This document shows positions 49,155 to 57,311 of a DNA stretch of 64,000 nucleotides, piece by piece. The stretch comes from Microbacterium invictum (lineage in GTDB: Bacteria > Actinomycetota > Actinomycetes > Actinomycetales > Microbacteriaceae). Position numbers and translations under genes: made by a program. The stretch lies in NCBI RefSeq assembly GCF_014197265.1, contig NZ_JACIFH010000001.1:1550001-1614000 (forward strand), written 5' to 3'. Numbering within the stretch: position 1 is the first letter of the stretch; the number at the start of each line of letters is the position of its first letter. The notes beneath the pieces were generated by a model, which ran no database searches, was not told the origin of the DNA, and saw only the letters and a program-made list of their open reading frames with translations.

Positions 49155-49889
49155 GTGTCACCACGCATCGTCGTCGTCACCGGCGCCGGGATCTCCGCCG
49201 AGTCGGGCCTGGCGACGTTCCGTGACGCGGATGGGCTGTGGAACGAGCATCGCGTGGAGGATGTCGCCTCACCGGAGGGCTTCGAGCGCGATCCGGACCT
49301 CGTGCACGCGTTCTACGACCGGCGCCGCCGCGAAGCGGCATCCGCCCGCCCAAACGCCGCTCACATCGCCCTCGCCGAGCTCGAGCGGCAGCTGCCGGCC
49401 ACCGACGGTCGCGACGGCGTCGTGATCGTGACGCAGAACGTGGATGACCTGCATGAGCGCGCGGGCTCGCGCCACGTGATCCACATGCACGGCGAGCTGG
49501 CCTCGGCACTGTGCGCCGCGTGCGACCAGCGGCACGAGTGGCATGAGGGCCTCGCCGGCCGGCCGCCGTGTCCGGCATGCGGCGTGCGTGCGCTGCGCCC
49601 CGACGTGGTGTGGTTCGGCGAGCCCATCTACCGGTTCGAAGAGATCGAACTCGCGGTCAGCACGTGCGAGTCACTGGTGGTGATCGGCACGTCGGGCACC
49701 GTCTGGCCCGCGGCGGGCCTGGCCCGACTCGCGCGCGAGCGCGGTGCGCGCACGATGCTCGTGAATCTGGATGCCTACGACGACCACGCCGACTTCGACG
49801 AGGTCCGGCTCGGACATGCCACCGTGGCGGTCCCGCAGCTGGTGCGCGAGCTGCTCGATGCCGATGCCGCGGGGCCCCTCGCGACGTAA
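49155..49889 (+). CDS. NAD-dependent deacylase (sirtuin, CobB/SIRT5 type)
   Basis: 244-residue Sir2 enzyme that removes acyl groups from lysines with NAD. GAGISAESGLATFRDADG binds NAD. TQNVDDLHERAG and catalytic His112 in HMHGEL follow. The zinc site is CAACDQ with PCPACG. Tyr and Arg at i and i+3 in AFYDRRR match the Tyr92/Arg95 pair of E. coli CobB, so desuccinylation is likely as well as deacetylation. GTG 49155 was chosen because AGGAGG is just upstream; an earlier GTG (49128) lacks this. Confidence 0.92.
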   Translation: MSPRIVVVTGAGISAESGLATFRDADGLWNEHRVEDVASPEGFERDPDLVHAFYDRRRREAASARPNAAHIALAELERQLPATDGRDGVVIVTQNVDDLHERAGSRHVIHMHGELASALCAACDQRHEWHEGLAGRPPCPACGVRALRPDVVWFGEPIYRFEEIELAVSTCESLVVIGTSGTVWPAAGLARLARERGARTMLVNLDAYDDHADFDEVRLGHATVAVPQLVRELLDADAAGPLAT

Positions 49890-49898
49890 ACTGACCCC

Positions 49899-50243
49899 AT
49901 GCACCGGCTGTTCACGATGAGCTTCGCCACGATCTACCCCCTCTACGTCCAGAAGGTGGAGAGGAAAGGGCACACGCGGGAGGAGCTGAACGAGGTCCTC
50001 GAGTGGCTGACCGGCTTCGACGAGGCCGCGCTGGAGCGTCACATCGCCGCGGGAACGACGGTGCAGGAACTCTTCGAAGACGCGCAGCTGAACCCGAACG
50101 CGTCCCTGATCACCGGTGTGATCTGCGGCATCCGCGTCGAGGAGATCGAGGATCCGCTGATGCAGAAGATCCGCTACATGGACAAGCTCGTCGACGAACT
50201 CGCCCGCGGCAAGAAGATGACCTCGATCCTGCGCGCTGCCTGA
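49899..50243 (+). CDS. DUF2200 domain protein
   Basis: 114-residue protein covering the complete DUF2200 domain: MSFATIYPLYVQKVERKGHT, ELNEVLEWLTGF, then LNPNASLITGVICGIRVEEIEDPLM (strings given in part). It has no known activity; it looks like a small helical soluble protein, sometimes related to DUF1810-like stress genes by neighbourhood only. TAAACT overlaps the sirtuin stop codon and lies 6 nt before this ATG, so a separate leaderless promoter is possible. Confidence 0.88.
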   Translation: MHRLFTMSFATIYPLYVQKVERKGHTREELNEVLEWLTGFDEAALERHIAAGTTVQELFEDAQLNPNASLITGVICGIRVEEIEDPLMQKIRYMDKLVDELARGKKMTSILRAA

Positions 50244-50281
50244 TCCCCGCACGCCTCACCGGCACGGCGCGCCCGGCTCGG

Positions 50282-50287
50282 TACGCT
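50282..50287 (+). promoter_or_regulatory. -10-like element of the HNH gene
   Basis: TACGCT is 6 nt before GTG 50294; probable leaderless start. Confidence 0.45.
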
Positions 50288-50293
50288 CACAGC

Positions 50294-50635
50294 GTGGCAC
50301 TGAGTCAGACCCGGCGTGCACGCCTGTCGCGCAAGCGCGCGCGACGCGTGGCGGCGGCCGACAACGACCTGACGCCCGACGAGTGGGAGTCGCTGGTCGA
50401 GGCGTGGGGCGCGTGCGCCTACTGCGGTGCGGCCGAGGGGCCGTTCCAGAAGGACTGCGTGCAGCCGATCTCGCGCGGCGGGCGCTACACGTTCGAGAAC
50501 GTGGTGCCCGTCTGCCGCTCGTGCAATGCGAGCAAGAGCAATGACGAAGTCACTTCGTGGCTGCGGCGCAAGCGGCTGGACGAGCGCGCATTCCTGTTGC
50601 GGCATGTGGAGATCCTCGCCGCGTGGCGGGCGTGA
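50294..50635 (+). CDS. Small HNH endonuclease
   Basis: 113-residue protein. A basic N-terminus is followed by an HNH fold: CAYCG (about residues 40-44), the modified first His position in DCVQPISRGGRYTFENVVPVCRSCNASKSN (core VPVCRSCNASKSN), with two CxxC pairs for a structural zinc. The first His is replaced by Gln or is displaced (CVQPISRGG instead of the usual DHxxP), so activity is uncertain. It overlaps the next gene by 4 nt. Confidence 0.8.
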   Translation: MALSQTRRARLSRKRARRVAAADNDLTPDEWESLVEAWGACAYCGAAEGPFQKDCVQPISRGGRYTFENVVPVCRSCNASKSNDEVTSWLRRKRLDERAFLLRHVEILAAWRA

Positions 50636-51312
50636 TCCGGATGCCGGAACACGAACCTCCCGACCCGTTCGGCCACATCGCGTCGACGATGGATCGTCTG
50701 CGCGGCGCCGGCGTCGAGACCCGTGTCCTGCGCATCGCCCGGCCCCGCCCCGCCATGGCGTTCGGCCGACGCGACGAGCGGATGCCGGGATTCGCCCGTG
50801 CCGCCGCGGCCGCCCTCCAGGCGGGGTTCACCCCGGCGGTGCGCCCGGTCGGCGGCACCTTCGCGCCGATGCATGAGGGCAGTCTGGTGGTCGACGAGTT
50901 CGGCTGGTCGGACCGTGTCGAATGGCCGAACGAGCGGTTCGACCGTCACGCCGCGCTGCTGGCAGAGGTGTTCCTCTCGTACGGCATCGACGCCCGCGTG
51001 GGCGAGGTCACCGGCGAGTACTGCCCCGGCGCGCACAGCGTCAATCGGGCCGGTGTGGTCAAGCTGAGCGGCACCGCTCAGCGCGTGGCGCGTGGTGCCT
51101 GGGTCGTCAGTTCCGTCGTCCAGGTCGGCCCGGTCGATGCACTGCTCGAAGCCACGAGACAGGTGGCGGCCGAACTGGGCAGACCGGTCGACATCCACAC
51201 CATCGGGTCGCTGTCCGACACCGTGCCCGGCATCGACATCCGCGATGTCGCCGATCGCATCGCGCAGCGCTTCGCCGAGGACGGCGTCGAGGACGTCTCG
51301 CTTCTGCTGTGA
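50632..51312 (+). CDS. Lipoate-protein ligase A/octanoyltransferase-like protein
   Basis: 226-residue protein of the biotin/lipoate protein ligase fold. The probable catalytic Lys144 lies in VVKLSGTAQRVARG, matching the KxSGxAQ motif that attaches lipoyl or octanoyl groups. The Gly-rich loop before it is VRPVGGTFAPM rather than the usual RRxxGGG, so substrate use may differ. It could serve the lipoylated E2 partner of Kgd, but that is inference. GTG 50632 overlaps the HNH stop (GTGA). Confidence 0.75.
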   Translation: MIRMPEHEPPDPFGHIASTMDRLRGAGVETRVLRIARPRPAMAFGRRDERMPGFARAAAAALQAGFTPAVRPVGGTFAPMHEGSLVVDEFGWSDRVEWPNERFDRHAALLAEVFLSYGIDARVGEVTGEYCPGAHSVNRAGVVKLSGTAQRVARGAWVVSSVVQVGPVDALLEATRQVAAELGRPVDIHTIGSLSDTVPGIDIRDVADRIAQRFAEDGVEDVSLLL

Positions 51313-51321
51313 CCCTGCAGG

Positions 51322-51338
51322 GCCGCAGGTCGTGCGGC
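51322..51338. terminator. Short hairpin between convergent genes
   Basis: GCCGCA and TGCGGC form a 6-bp stem with a 5-nt loop, in the 30-bp gap between the ligase-like gene and the DUF5719 gene. Confidence 0.4.
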
Positions 51339-51342
51339 ACCG

Positions 51343-52743
51343 CTACTGGACGAAGACCTCGACGGCCGCCGCCGCGGCATCCGCAGGGCTCACCGCGTAC
51401 CCGGCAAGACGATCGCTGTCGCTGTACGTCACACTCGCGCGCACCCTGTCACCGCCGGGCACCAGCTGATAGACCGCGCCCGAACGCAATGCGTAGCGCG
51501 CTGACCCGCCGGGCCGGACAGTCAGGTTGATCGTCTCTCCCTCGCCCGCACCGAGCACGACCTGCGCGACGATCTCTTCCTCCGCGTCGTTGGTCACGGT
51601 CAGCACCGGGGAGGGACCGCGGGCGACCGTGAACAGGCTCGACACGCCGACGATCTCGACGGACGGATACCAGGCGAAGTCGTCGCCTTCCCCGTATCCC
51701 GTGGTCTCCCACAGCGCTGCCGTGACCGGCGTCGCTGCGGTGATTCGCGCGGTGTAGCTACCGGTATCGAGCCCGTCGAGATCGAGTTCGAGCGGCACCG
51801 CGGCCGTCAGCGGCACCGAGCGCGTATCGACCACGCCGCCGCCCACACGGCTGATCTCGACGGTGGCCTCGGTGTCTTCGGCCGGCGCGAGCATCCGCAG
51901 CAGGGTGGTGGTGTCCGACGCCCCGGCATCCCCCGGCTCACGCACCACGGTGAAGGCGGGAATCACCTGTTCCGGGGACGGCGCCGCGGCGGGGCCGACC
52001 TGGTCGAGGCCGGTCGGGATCAGCGTGCGGGTGATGGATGTCTGCAGCGACGCCTGCACGGGCGCCTCCGCGGCGGTCACGCGCACCGTGGGGCTGCCTT
52101 CCCCGAGAGCGATGGATGCCATGGGGATCACCCGCTGGGTGCCTGCGGGCACCAGGATGTCGCGTCCGGCGGCCGGCGTCTGCACGCCCAGCGCGCCGTA
52201 CACGGTGAGTTCGACGCGCGCGGCGACCTGGCCGGGGTTGGCGAGGAGGATCAGGTCGCTCGCACCGGTCAGCCCGCTGCCGCCGACGAGCCACGACTCC
52301 ATGAGGGGCGGCGTGCAGGCCGATGCGGCGAAGCCGGTGAGGTCGTCATCGGTCACCTGGGCCGACCCGGCGGCGGCGAGGTCGGTGCGCGTCCGTCCGT
52401 CCGGCTCGGCGCGGAAGGTCCCGTTCCCCTGCCCGTCGATGACATCGGGCGCGGCGAGCCGGCTCTCGGCGGCGTCGGGCTTGCCGTCGCCGGTCGTGAC
52501 GATGAGCCGCTGATCGGCCGCATCGGTGAGCCCGGCCGCGTCTTCGGCATCCCGCCCCAGCGCCAGGATGGGACCGGCGCACGCGAGCACCGACTCTTCG
52601 GGCGCCGGCACCGCCGTCACCGACAGCGGGTCGCGGACCGCGGTCGGCCACGGCGCCACGACGGCCAGTGCCGTCCCCGCCACGAACACGCCGGCAATCA
52701 CGACTCCGGCGATCAGGCCCATGCTCCGCTTCAACCGGCTCAC
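51343..52743 (-). CDS. DUF5719 family secreted/membrane-anchored protein
   Basis: 466-residue protein with an N-terminal membrane helix (GLIAGVVIAGVFVAGTALAVV, core GVVIAGVFVAGTALAV) and a long beta-rich outer part containing repeated Ig-like or sandwich segments, for example SDLILLANPGQVAARVELTVYG. Members always follow a large GT2 glycosyltransferase gene in actinobacteria, as here with a 4-nt overlap, so it may assist that enzyme in envelope glycan synthesis. GTG 52743 is the coupled start; the frame stays open far upstream only as an overlap with the glycosyltransferase gene. Confidence 0.85.
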   Translation of the reverse strand: MSRLKRSMGLIAGVVIAGVFVAGTALAVVAPWPTAVRDPLSVTAVPAPEESVLACAGPILALGRDAEDAAGLTDAADQRLIVTTGDGKPDAAESRLAAPDVIDGQGNGTFRAEPDGRTRTDLAAAGSAQVTDDDLTGFAASACTPPLMESWLVGGSGLTGASDLILLANPGQVAARVELTVYGALGVQTPAAGRDILVPAGTQRVIPMASIALGEGSPTVRVTAAEAPVQASLQTSITRTLIPTGLDQVGPAAAPSPEQVIPAFTVVREPGDAGASDTTTLLRMLAPAEDTEATVEISRVGGGVVDTRSVPLTAAVPLELDLDGLDTGSYTARITAATPVTAALWETTGYGEGDDFAWYPSVEIVGVSSLFTVARGPSPVLTVTNDAEEEIVAQVVLGAGEGETINLTVRPGGSARYALRSGAVYQLVPGGDRVRASVTYSDSDRLAGYAVSPADAAAAAVEVFVQ

Positions 52744-55580
52744 AGTGCGGCCCTCTCTCCGGGCGTGAGGCCGACGACCCGCGGCTTCCGGCGCGCCGCC
52801 CGGCGCGTGGCGCCGGTGGGCAGCGCCAGCAGCAGGGAGATGACGACCACGCCGATCTGGAACGCCGCGATGCGCGTGGCGATGGCCGACTCGTCGGCGG
52901 TGGGCGTGCGCACCCCCACGTCCTGTGCGACACGCCAGAGGTTGCCCTTGTCGGTGTCTCCCACCGCGTCGAGCCCCTCGCGCTGGTCGAGCGCCGTCTG
53001 GGCGGTCAGCCGCAGGTTGCGGGCGACGTCGGTGTCGTCGGCAGGCGGCGCGAGGATCACGAATCCGATGTGCTGGTCGGCCAGCCGCGCCACCACGTCG
53101 GTCGCCGAATCGGTCACGAGGTCCGCGGTCAGCCGGGCCACGGCGACGTCTGCCCGAGTGCGCTCGGTGCGCGCGGACTGCAGAGTGGTCTGGCCCCCGA
53201 GGGTCGCGCTGCCGCCCCAGACGACACTGGTGGCGATCGTCCCGTCGGGCTGCGGGGCGAGGACGATCGTCGCGCTGCCGGCACGTCCTTCGGCCGCGAC
53301 GTACGCGGGCAGGGTGCTGGTGGGCCCGTTCGTCAGTGCGCTCGCGTCGCGCGCGGTGGTGGTGAGCGCGGGCACGGCAACGACGCCGAGTGCGACCACG
53401 ACGACCAGTCCGCCGATCAGGCGCGCGGGACGGATGCCGGGACTCAGGGCCGGCAGCAGATCGAGCGAGAGCACGGCGGCACCCAGCAGGCCGGCCCACG
53501 CCAGGCTCAGCCCAGCCCCGGGCCACAGGGGCACGGCATCGACACCCGCGGCCGACAGGACGACGCTGACCGAGATGTATGCGGTGACCAGGCCGGTCGC
53601 AGCCGTGAACAGCAGCGACACCGCCGCGATCGGTCGGGGCGTGAGCGGGGCGAGCACGGCGACGATGAGGAGGGGGGCGACAAGCAGCGGCACCCACCAC
53701 ACCGGCGCGCCGTCGTCGAGGAAGGCCGCCCAGCCGCCCGGGTCGACGGTCGGGAAGCCGGCGGTGAGCAGCAGGCGCCGGGCGGCGTCGGCGGTGTCGG
53801 CCGCAGTGCCCCACGGCACTCCCGGGTCGGCGAACAGGCTCCAGACGTCGCCGGCGCGCAGCCGGTGCACGACGAGCGGGGCGAACACCACCGCGGTGGG
53901 GACCACGAGCCACACGATGCGGGTGATGCCACGCCCGGCGCGCAGCGCTGCGGTCAGGACGACCATCAGCACCCACAGCAGCGCGAGCGCGGGTGCGAGC
54001 GACGGGGCGCTGGCCACGACGCCGACGAGCAGCAGCGAGGCGACTCCCGCGCCCGACCACGAGCGATGCGCGACGACTCCGGCGGCGAACAGCCACGGCA
54101 GCAGCAGATGCACCAGTACACCGGTGGGGCGCCCGGTGACCAGCGCGGCGAGGAAGGTCGGCGCGAGCGCCCACGCGATGCCGGCGAGGACGCGCAGCCC
54201 CGCACGCTCGGTGATGCGCGTCGCGGCCACCCAGCCGCCGAGGGCCGCCAGCGGCAGCGCGAGCAGCCACAGCACGACGATCGCGCGCGAGGGCTCGGCC
54301 GGCCAGAGCGAGCCGATCACGGCGACGAGAGCACTGAATGGATCGGCCGGCCCCACGGTCTCCCAGCCCAGCGGACGGGCGCCGTACGCGGCATCCATCC
54401 ACAGCTGCACGACCGTCGATCGCAGCGGCGCGAGCGCTCCGCCCCCGAGGGCGGGCCACGCCAGCAGGGCGGGGAACACGGCGACCGAGGCCACGAGCGC
54501 GGCGAGCACGAGCCAGGCACCGCCGCCGGTGAAGAAGTGCAGGTCGCGGCGGGCGTGGTCGCCGCCTTCTTCATCGAGGCGCTGCCGCAGTTCGCGCCCC
54601 GTGACCCGCAGCGGTGCGATCCGGCTCCAGCCGGCCTGGCGGGAACGACGGATGCCGGCGCGCGCTCGGGTGACCGATCCGAACTGCAGCATCGCGACGA
54701 CGGTGGCCGCCCACTCCGGGGCGATGAGTGCCGGCTGTTTGCCCAGCAGGTGCCCGATCGTGCGCGCGAGAGCGAGCGGCAGCAGCGACAACCAGTGCAG
54801 GACGACCGTCGCCGCCGGTGCGTACACGAGGCGCCGGTGGAGCTGAGCGGTGCGCTCGGAGTACTCGCGACGGACCTGGTGGACGAAGTCATCACCCCGC
54901 ACGGGGCCGGCGACGCCGTCTCCTGCGACGGCGATCCGCGCGGCCGGCGCCAGAGTGACGCGGCCGCCGGCGAGGCGGGCACGCACGCCCAGGTCGAGCC
55001 CCTCATCAGCTCCCGCGAGGCCGGGGTCGATGCCGCCCAGCGTGCGCCATGCGTCGGCGCGCACCAGCAGTCCGCGCACGTCGGCACCGAGCACGTCTTC
55101 GGCGGCGTCGTACTGGCCCTGGTCGAGTTCGCCGTCGACGAGGCCGACCGTGCGCCCGCCGCGGGCCATCGAGACACCGAGCGACACGATGCGGCCCACG
55201 TCGTCCCAGCGCACGAGCTTCGGGGCTGCCACCGCGACCGACGGTGCCTTCTCGAGCGCGCCGGCTAGTCGCATGAGCGTGTCGGGCTGTGGCGCGGTGT
55301 CCTGGGCCAGCAGCCACACCGCGTCGCCCTTGAGCCGGTGGCCGGCGAGCTTCAGCGCCTGCGCGTACGAGGTGCCGTGGGAGGTGGTGATGACCCCTTC
55401 CGCGTCCGAGGCAGCGGCGATCTCGCGCAGCGTGGCGTCGGCCCCGCACAGCACGATCGTGAGCGCGTCGACCGGTCGGGACTGCGCGGCGAGCGCGCTC
55501 AACGTCCTGGTCAGGTGAAGATCGGCCGGGATGCGCCCATCGGGACGCACGACCAGCAGCGCGTGAACTCGGGCGGGCAT
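52740..55580 (-). CDS. Large membrane GT2-family glycosyltransferase
   Basis: 946-residue protein. The cytoplasmic GT2 domain (about residues 1-260) starts HALLVVRPDGRIPADLHLTRTL and has DTAPQPDTLMRL in the donor region and GADEGLDLGVRARL as the acceptor/catalytic ED-like motif. A middle region has a helix hairpin, and from about 365 on there are some ten to twelve membrane helices. The arrangement matches actinobacterial glycosyltransferases next to DUF5719 and whiB2. It probably moves a sugar onto an envelope glycan or lipid carrier. The substrate is unknown. Confidence 0.88.
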   Translation of the reverse strand: MPARVHALLVVRPDGRIPADLHLTRTLSALAAQSRPVDALTIVLCGADATLREIAAASDAEGVITTSHGTSYAQALKLAGHRLKGDAVWLLAQDTAPQPDTLMRLAGALEKAPSVAVAAPKLVRWDDVGRIVSLGVSMARGGRTVGLVDGELDQGQYDAAEDVLGADVRGLLVRADAWRTLGGIDPGLAGADEGLDLGVRARLAGGRVTLAPAARIAVAGDGVAGPVRGDDFVHQVRREYSERTAQLHRRLVYAPAATVVLHWLSLLPLALARTIGHLLGKQPALIAPEWAATVVAMLQFGSVTRARAGIRRSRQAGWSRIAPLRVTGRELRQRLDEEGGDHARRDLHFFTGGGAWLVLAALVASVAVFPALLAWPALGGGALAPLRSTVVQLWMDAAYGARPLGWETVGPADPFSALVAVIGSLWPAEPSRAIVVLWLLALPLAALGGWVAATRITERAGLRVLAGIAWALAPTFLAALVTGRPTGVLVHLLLPWLFAAGVVAHRSWSGAGVASLLLVGVVASAPSLAPALALLWVLMVVLTAALRAGRGITRIVWLVVPTAVVFAPLVVHRLRAGDVWSLFADPGVPWGTAADTADAARRLLLTAGFPTVDPGGWAAFLDDGAPVWWVPLLVAPLLIVAVLAPLTPRPIAAVSLLFTAATGLVTAYISVSVVLSAAGVDAVPLWPGAGLSLAWAGLLGAAVLSLDLLPALSPGIRPARLIGGLVVVVALGVVAVPALTTTARDASALTNGPTSTLPAYVAAEGRAGSATIVLAPQPDGTIATSVVWGGSATLGGQTTLQSARTERTRADVAVARLTADLVTDSATDVVARLADQHIGFVILAPPADDTDVARNLRLTAQTALDQREGLDAVGDTDKGNLWRVAQDVGVRTPTADESAIATRIAAFQIGVVVISLLLALPTGATRRAARRKPRVVGLTPGERAAL

Positions 55581-55589
55581 GTCCCGGAC

Positions 55590-55595
55590 AGCCTA
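55590..55595 (-). promoter_or_regulatory. -10-like element of the GT2 gene
   Basis: TAGGCT on the minus strand is 9 nt before the ATG; same hexamer as at aroA, bcp and manA. Confidence 0.45.
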
Positions 55596-55646
55596 GATCG
55601 GGCAGGCGAACGCGCGCGGACTCGCGCGCGCGATTCGCTCAATCGG

Positions 55647-55964
55647 TCAGCCGGCGCGACGCTTGAGCTTGCGACGCTCGCGCTCGCTCAGACCGCCCCA
55701 GATACCGAAGCGCTCGTCGTTCTGCAGCGCGTACTCGAGGCATTCGCCCCGGACATCGCACGATGTGCAGATGCGCTTGGCATCGCGGGTGGAGCCGCCC
55801 TTCTCAGGGAAGAACGCCTCCGGGTCGGTCTGTGAACACAACGCATCGGACTGCCATGCGAGCGCGGTGTCGTCGTCTTCGACGGCACGTCGTACGCCGG
55901 GCACTCCGAGATTGACCGGGTCGACGAACCAATTTTCGGGAACGCCGGAGCGGTAACCCGTCAT
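55647..55964 (-). CDS. whiB2: WhiB2/WhmD-type iron-sulfur regulator
   Basis: 105-residue WhiB-like protein. The four cluster cysteines are in DALCSQTDPEAFF, RICTSCDVRGEC, followed by GIWGG and the basic tail RERRKLKRRAG. WhiB2/WhmD controls septation in mycobacteria, and its place beside manA and the GT2 gene matches Rv3260c. ATG 55964 follows a GGGGGGAG ribosome site. The upstream region 55965-56114 is AT-richer, with TATACA and TAATTA -10-like pieces and an imperfect CACGCG/CGCGTG inverted repeat near 55985-56000, so a regulated promoter is likely. Confidence 0.92.
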   Translation of the reverse strand: MTGYRSGVPENWFVDPVNLGVPGVRRAVEDDDTALAWQSDALCSQTDPEAFFPEKGGSTRDAKRICTSCDVRGECLEYALQNDERFGIWGGLSERERRKLKRRAG

Positions 55965-56114
55965 GTCGCTCTCCCCCCTGTATACCCACGCGAAGCCGCG
56001 TGTAGGGATAATTACACTCTTGTCATTCGCCGCGGTCAAGTCGCAGATGCTAAAGCCTCAACCGCTGATTGAAGCTTCACGACGCGCCGACGGCGTGTCT
56101 CGCCTCGGCAACGA

Positions 56115-57272
56115 TCACGCCACGCCGGGCTGTGCGATATAGACCTCACCGGAGCCGGCGACCTGCAGTGCGGTCTCATCGGGGGTGAGGAACACGGCCT
56201 GACCGGGACTGAGGGTGCGGCTGGCCGCGCCGGCGGAGACCTCGACGCGGCCTCCGGTCACCAGCGCGATCGTCGGGCCCGCCACGGCGACGGTGTGCGG
56301 CTCACCGGCCCGGGGCGCGATGCGCGTGAGCCGGAAGTCCGGGATGCCGACGTCGAACACCGCGATCCCGTCCACCTGCTGCGGCCGTACGAGCGGCGGT
56401 GCGGCCGCGGTCGTGTCGACGATGCGCAGCAGCTCGGCGACATCCACATGCTTGGGTGTCAGTCCCCCGCGCAGCACGTTGTCGCTCGCCGCCATGAGCT
56501 CCACGCCCAGTCCGTCCTGGTAGGCGTGCAGCACGCCCGCGGGCGCGAACACCGCCTCACCGCGCCGCAGCTGCACGAGGTTCATGAGAAGGGCCACCAC
56601 GACGCCCGGGTCCCCCGGGAAGTCTGCCGCGATGCGCCGCAGCACGGCGATCTCATCCGAGAACTCGGCATCGGCAGCATCCATCACCGACGAAATGATG
56701 TCGTCGACCTCGGCCTGAGCCTGGCCCGACAGCACCCAGGCCAGCGTCGCCCGCAGCGCCGCGGCGTCGTCGTCGCCGTCGCCGTCGAGATGCTGCGCCA
56801 GCGCGGTCGGTCCGGGCCCGTCGCCGAGCGCGGCGACCAGCCGCCGCGTCTGCACCAGCGGACGCAGACCCACCAGTGCGCGGAAGACATCGCTCAGCGC
56901 GACGATGATCTCGGGCTTGTGGTTGTCGTCGCGGTAGGTGCGGTCCGCGGCGCCGCGCGCGATGCCGGCAGCCTCTTCGCGGGCGAACCCGTCCACTGCC
57001 TGCGTCTTCGAGGGGTGCGCCTGAATGGAGAGGGAGGATGCCGCGGCCAGCACCTTCAGCAGGTACGGCAGCGGCTGCTCGCCGCGATCATCCAGCAGCG
57101 CGTCGAGGGTGCGACCCGAGCCGTCTTCGACCAGCGACGGGTCGCCGGGGTGATCCCCGAACCAGATCTCCGCTTCGGGGGTGCCGTCGGGTGCCCGCCC
57201 CTGGAGTGCGGGAATGAGGGTCGGCGACCCCCAGGCATAGTCACGAGGCTCGTTCGAAAGGGGGATCAGCAC
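56115..57272 (-). CDS. manA: Mannose-6-phosphate isomerase, class I
   Basis: 385-residue zinc enzyme that interconverts fructose 6-phosphate and mannose 6-phosphate, supplying GDP-mannose for envelope glycans. The zinc ligands are in IQAHPSK (Gln, His; about residue 95), DNHKPE (about 130) and VLHAYQDG (about 255). The N-terminal NEPRDYAWGSP is typical. GTG 57272 is supported by TAGGCT 6 nt upstream. It is divergent from the polysaccharide genes it may feed. Confidence 0.95.
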   Translation of the reverse strand: MLIPLSNEPRDYAWGSPTLIPALQGRAPDGTPEAEIWFGDHPGDPSLVEDGSGRTLDALLDDRGEQPLPYLLKVLAAASSLSIQAHPSKTQAVDGFAREEAAGIARGAADRTYRDDNHKPEIIVALSDVFRALVGLRPLVQTRRLVAALGDGPGPTALAQHLDGDGDDDAAALRATLAWVLSGQAQAEVDDIISSVMDAADAEFSDEIAVLRRIAADFPGDPGVVVALLMNLVQLRRGEAVFAPAGVLHAYQDGLGVELMAASDNVLRGGLTPKHVDVAELLRIVDTTAAAPPLVRPQQVDGIAVFDVGIPDFRLTRIAPRAGEPHTVAVAGPTIALVTGGRVEVSAGAASRTLSPGQAVFLTPDETALQVAGSGEVYIAQPGVA

Positions 57273-57278
57273 CCCCTC

Positions 57279-57303
57279 AGCCTAGACAGCCGCGCGATAG
57301 CCT
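57279..57303. promoter_or_regulatory. Divergent -10-like elements of manA and the first O-antigen-ligase-like gene
   Basis: On the minus strand TAGGCT (57279-57284) is 6 nt before the manA GTG. On the plus strand TAGCCT (57298-57303) is 8 nt before ATG 57312. Only 39 bp lie between the start codons. Confidence 0.5.
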
Positions 57304-57311
57304 GATCTGCG

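Noticed and set aside
51343..54459. 1038-residue protein joining the DUF5719 gene to an upstream frame
   Set aside because: The upstream 570 residues overlap the GT2 gene in another frame and are Arg/Ala/Pro-rich without domains; a coupled GTG start at 52743 fits the membrane helix.
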